A DNA stretch of 35,290 nucleotides, taken from Nitrospinaceae bacterium. GTDB taxonomy: Bacteria > Nitrospinota > Nitrospinia > Nitrospinales > VA-1. Positions 33,146-35,290 of this stretch are shown here, in pieces; position 1 is the stretch's first letter; the number at the start of each line of letters is the position of its first letter. The translations under genes and the position numbers were made by a program. The stretch lies in contig JAJDBG010000039.1 in NCBI GenBank assembly GCA_029261475.1, positions 84,271-119,560 of the forward strand, given 5' to 3'. The notes beneath the pieces were generated by a model. The model had not been told where the DNA came from. It searched no databases and saw only the letters and a list, made by a program, of their open reading frames with translations.

Positions 33146-33937
33146 ATCGAAGCGTATCGTAAGATCAACCCTCAGGAAGCGGCCAACTCCCTGATGACAT
33201 TTCGTTTTGAGGAAGAAGACTACAAGGTAATTTACGTCCTTGAAGATTTCTATTTCACAAATCCTTTTACCGACGACGAATACATGGTGGTGTCCTTCCG
33301 AAGCCAGGAAGATGAAAGTCGCAGAATTTCTTTCATTCTAAATTTTGATAAAACACAGCGTCCACTGCCGAATACACCTAAGATGTCTGCAACAGATCTA
33401 GCGATCGCAAAAAATTTCGTGAAAGAACTCCCCGACGATTTGATGACTCTATTCAAACAAAGGGCGATGGAGTCAAAGGCCTATGGCGAAAAAAACCCGA
33501 TGTCTTATCTCGAGTTTTCACCAGACCGCTACATGAACTTTATTGAATTGTATCCGAGCAATAAAGAAACCATCAAATTCACCTATAACCAAGAAAAGTA
33601 TTTCGCAGAAGACTCTTACAATATTGATCCTCGCGAGAAGAACAGAGATTTGAAACTGACATTTTTTAAGGTCGATCTCAACGATGCAGGCACCCCTCCC
33701 ACCTTGGAATACACTTATTATTTCGACGAAAAATTGCGAGAGGAAGAAGATTCCAGGTTGGAAGCTGAGCAAAACGATATGATTTTGGCGATGGTCGCCA
33801 CAATTCCTGATCTGTATGAAATTCTCAAAAAACGGTACAGGGAAGCCAAAAATATGGGCGAAAAACTAATGCAAGCGGCACCTTCAAAGGTTATGGAAGT
33901 CGACGAAAAGGCGGATTCCAACCAGATATTGAATTAA
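33146..33937 (+). CDS. Soluble protein of unknown family, probable ATC start
   Basis: A protein I do not recognise. It is mixed alpha/beta with a beta-rich N-terminal part (YKVIYVLEDFYFTNPF, MVVSFRSQ) and helices toward the C-terminus; no signal peptide or membrane segment. The first standard start is ATG 33194 (247 residues), which has no well-placed ribosome site. AAGGAG at 33133-33138 points instead to codon ATC at 33146, in frame and seven bases downstream, which adds 16 plausible residues (IEAYRKINPQEAANSL) and gives 263. Either ATC is used as a rare start, or an ATG has been lost or misread. Confidence 0.72.
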   Translation: MEAYRKINPQEAANSLMTFRFEEEDYKVIYVLEDFYFTNPFTDDEYMVVSFRSQEDESRRISFILNFDKTQRPLPNTPKMSATDLAIAKNFVKELPDDLMTLFKQRAMESKAYGEKNPMSYLEFSPDRYMNFIELYPSNKETIKFTYNQEKYFAEDSYNIDPREKNRDLKLTFFKVDLNDAGTPPTLEYTYYFDEKLREEEDSRLEAEQNDMILAMVATIPDLYEILKKRYREAKNMGEKLMQAAPSKVMEVDEKADSNQILN

Positions 33938-33975
33938 ACCTCTTAAGAGCGAATTTATTTTCGTAAAAAAATATA

Positions 33976-34545
33976 ATGTCTAAAGAAAGAAAAACAAAAA
34001 AAGTTCAGGCGAGGCATATTTTAGTAGGTTCTAAAGAAAAAGCCGACGAATTGAAGGCTAAAATTGACGAAGGCGAAGAGTTTTCCAAACTCGCAGAAGA
34101 GTTCAGTGAATGCCCCTCTAAGAAGCGCGGAGGGGACTTGGGTTGGTTCGGCAAGGGTTCTATGGTACGTCCATTTGAAGTCGCCGCTTTCACAGCCGAA
34201 GAAGGGGATGTCGTCGGTCCTGTAAAAACTGAATTCGGCTGGCATTTAATTTATGTATACGAGGTGGAAGAAGAAGCTTCTATGGACGCAGGCCCTCCCA
34301 CCGGAGATGAAGATGCCGACGAAACAACGCTGCGCACGGTTGCTGTAAACTATGCCCATGAGTTTATGATGCTTGGGTACTCCAGCAAAAAAGTGCTAAG
34401 TTTGTTCACCAGTAATCATTTTAAATCAGCAAATGCTGTCTACAATATTCTGGGACACGATGAAGTCAACAAAATCATTGCTGATGTTTTTGGGCAAAAG
34501 GCAGATACTTCTAAGGAAGGTTCAGCGGGTCAGGAAAACGCCTAA
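33976..34545 (+). CDS. PpiC-type (parvulin) peptidyl-prolyl isomerase with C-terminal helical domain
   Basis: A 189-residue cytoplasmic protein. Residues 8-97 form a parvulin domain: VQARHILVGSKEKADEL, EFSKLAEEFSECPSKKRGGDLGWF, FEVAAFTAEEGDVVGPVKTEFGWHLI. The conserved HIL and GWHLI histidines and the GGDLGWF motif are present, so it should be active on Xaa-Pro bonds. An acidic linker (about 98-118) leads to a helical domain (about 122-175) that I cannot name. Most PpiC proteins are exported, but this one has no signal peptide, fitting the mainly cytoplasmic character of the island. It closes the island. Confidence 0.9.
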   Translation: MSKERKTKKVQARHILVGSKEKADELKAKIDEGEEFSKLAEEFSECPSKKRGGDLGWFGKGSMVRPFEVAAFTAEEGDVVGPVKTEFGWHLIYVYEVEEEASMDAGPPTGDEDADETTLRTVAVNYAHEFMMLGYSSKKVLSLFTSNHFKSANAVYNILGHDEVNKIIADVFGQKADTSKEGSAGQENA

Positions 34546-34604
34546 AGTTTTAAGCTAAAATAAACGTTAAACGGACGATGTTGGGAAAGATAGATTTTGG
34601 CGAG

Positions 34605-34616
34605 GGTTGGCCAACC
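34605..34616. repeat. Perfect 12-bp palindrome with adjoining hairpin
   Basis: GGTTGGCCAACC is a perfect palindrome. Right after it, TTGCTTT-AA-AAAGCAA (34617-34632) forms a second hairpin, and the following CAACCAAC can also pair with the first element. It lies between the isomerase gene and the terminator. It may be a protein site or 3' UTR structure. Confidence 0.45.
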
Positions 34617-34690
34617 TTGCTTTAAAAAGCAACCAACAGAAGAGTAATTCACGTCTTTGGTTTTGACACGAATTTTATTTAGATCAAAAT

Positions 34691-34730
34691 AAAAACACGG
34701 CGAGAGGCTTTCCCCTCGCCGTGTTTTTTT
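34691..34730. terminator. Bidirectional intrinsic terminator
   Basis: A 9-bp GC-rich stem (CACGGCGAG at 34696-34704 with CTCGCCGTG at 34715-34723) is flanked by five A on the left and seven T on the right. It can therefore end both the isomerase transcript (plus) and the propeller gene (minus), which stops at 34735. Confidence 0.9.
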
Positions 34731-34734
34731 ATGC

Positions 34735-35290
34735 TTAAACGGCGGGTACTTCTTCTGGAATTAAATCGGGATCATAATCATCGTCGTCCCCATCCTCTCC
34801 CAAGAGAGTATCTGGATGGTCAATCACCAGACCGTCCATATCTTCTTCCTCGTCTTCTCCTGCTAAAGCAGGTAATTCTCTCCAGATGACGATTCGCGCA
34901 TTGCTTCGATCACAAATAAACAGTCTGAAAAAAGTTTCCTCTTCGTCATCTCTTACCGCAACCCCTTGAGAATCGCCTTCGGCTCCCTCCATTTCGTCAT
35001 CGTCTAATTCATCGAGACCCAAGTCTTCGCGAGTCAGATCTTCTTCAAGAAACAAACCGTAGGGATCGTTCAGTGTCGAGGCTGAAGCCTCTTTGAAACG
35101 GTTGGGTTTATTTTCGGTAAACAGGATTTGACCAAATACCCTATCCGCAGGCTGACCGTTTTCTGTGGGGACTTCTTTCCAATACAAAACTCGGTTATTA
35201 GCGGTGTCGGAAACAAACAATCCTGTTTTTCCAAACACAACATCTGTCGGCCAATACATACTTGCGGCACTCGCTCGATCCTCACCCATG
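34735..35290 (-). CDS. NHL-like propeller protein, C-terminal part (5' end outside window)
   Basis: The frame is open to the right edge, so the ATG at 35289 is probably internal. Visible repeats are of the NHL type: YWPTDVVFGKTGLFVSDTAN with NRVLYWKE, then ADRVFGQILF and LNDPYGLFL, and later LFICDRSNARIVIWRE. Between the blades is a highly acidic insert (EDLGLDELDDDEMEGAEGD) and the C-terminus is again acidic (DGDDDDYDPD). At least 184 residues are present. The acidic segments resemble the tails of the island proteins, so it may belong to the same group although it is on the other strand. Confidence 0.8.
   Translation of the reverse strand, partial: MGEDRASAASMYWPTDVVFGKTGLFVSDTANNRVLYWKEVPTENGQPADRVFGQILFTENKPNRFKEASASTLNDPYGLFLEEDLTREDLGLDELDDDEMEGAEGDSQGVAVRDDEEETFFRLFICDRSNARIVIWRELPALAGEDEEEDMDGLVIDHPDTLLGEDGDDDDYDPDLIPEEVPAV

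Overview
The window reads as a chromosomal segment of a Gram-negative bacterium with a meso-diaminopimelate type of peptidoglycan: MurE carries the DNPR motif, and there is a Ccm cytochrome c maturation system and a complete division and cell-wall (dcw) cluster. The CcmE has the Cys-type CxxxY haem-binding motif, known from archaea and some sulfate-reducing (deltaproteobacterial) lineages. Together with the many cytoplasmic propeller and DUF1566 proteins, this suggests a deltaproteobacterial-grade or Nitrospinota-like organism. That placement is an inference; no rRNA or other decisive marker is present.

Layout. (1) 1-2246, minus strand: ccmE followed by ccmF. ccmF runs off the left edge and carries an in-frame amber codon in its second membrane segment. 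(2) 2555-20677, plus strand: a sigma70-like promoter overlapping AAGTG repeats, then an uninterrupted 16-gene dcw cluster: mraZ, rsmH, ftsL, ftsI, murE, murF, mraY, murD, ftsW, murG, murC, murB, ddl, ftsQ, ftsA, ftsZ. Genes overlap or lie within about 100 bp of each other and I saw no internal terminator. The products make lipid II (MurB-G, Ddl, MraY), polymerise and crosslink it at the septum (FtsW, FtsI), and build the divisome (FtsL, FtsQ, FtsA, FtsZ). (3) 20706-22343, minus strand: a fatty acid hydroxylase family membrane enzyme and an exported DUF547 protein, convergent with ftsZ. (4) 22473-23339: a Cof-type HAD phosphatase.

(5) 23466-34545, plus strand: an accessory island. Eight loci carry nine DUF1566 (Lcl C-terminal-like, C-type-lectin-fold) domains. 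Mixed among them are an NHL-repeat propeller, a TPR protein, a leucine-rich-repeat protein, a small exported protein, a glutaredoxin-like protein, two proteins of unknown family and a parvulin prolyl isomerase. Most lack signal peptides and several share very acidic N-terminal tails, so this looks like a set of cytoplasmic binding or scaffold modules rather than the usual secreted DUF1566 proteins. One DUF1566 gene is broken by an in-frame ochre codon, one encodes two domains in tandem, and one non-DUF1566 gene seems to begin at an ATC codon. A candidate structured small RNA with a strong terminator lies at about 24090-24242. (6) 34735-35290, minus strand: the C-terminal part of another NHL-like propeller protein, sharing a bidirectional terminator with the prolyl isomerase gene.

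The island is the best candidate for an undescribed system. Its function cannot be read from the sequence alone.
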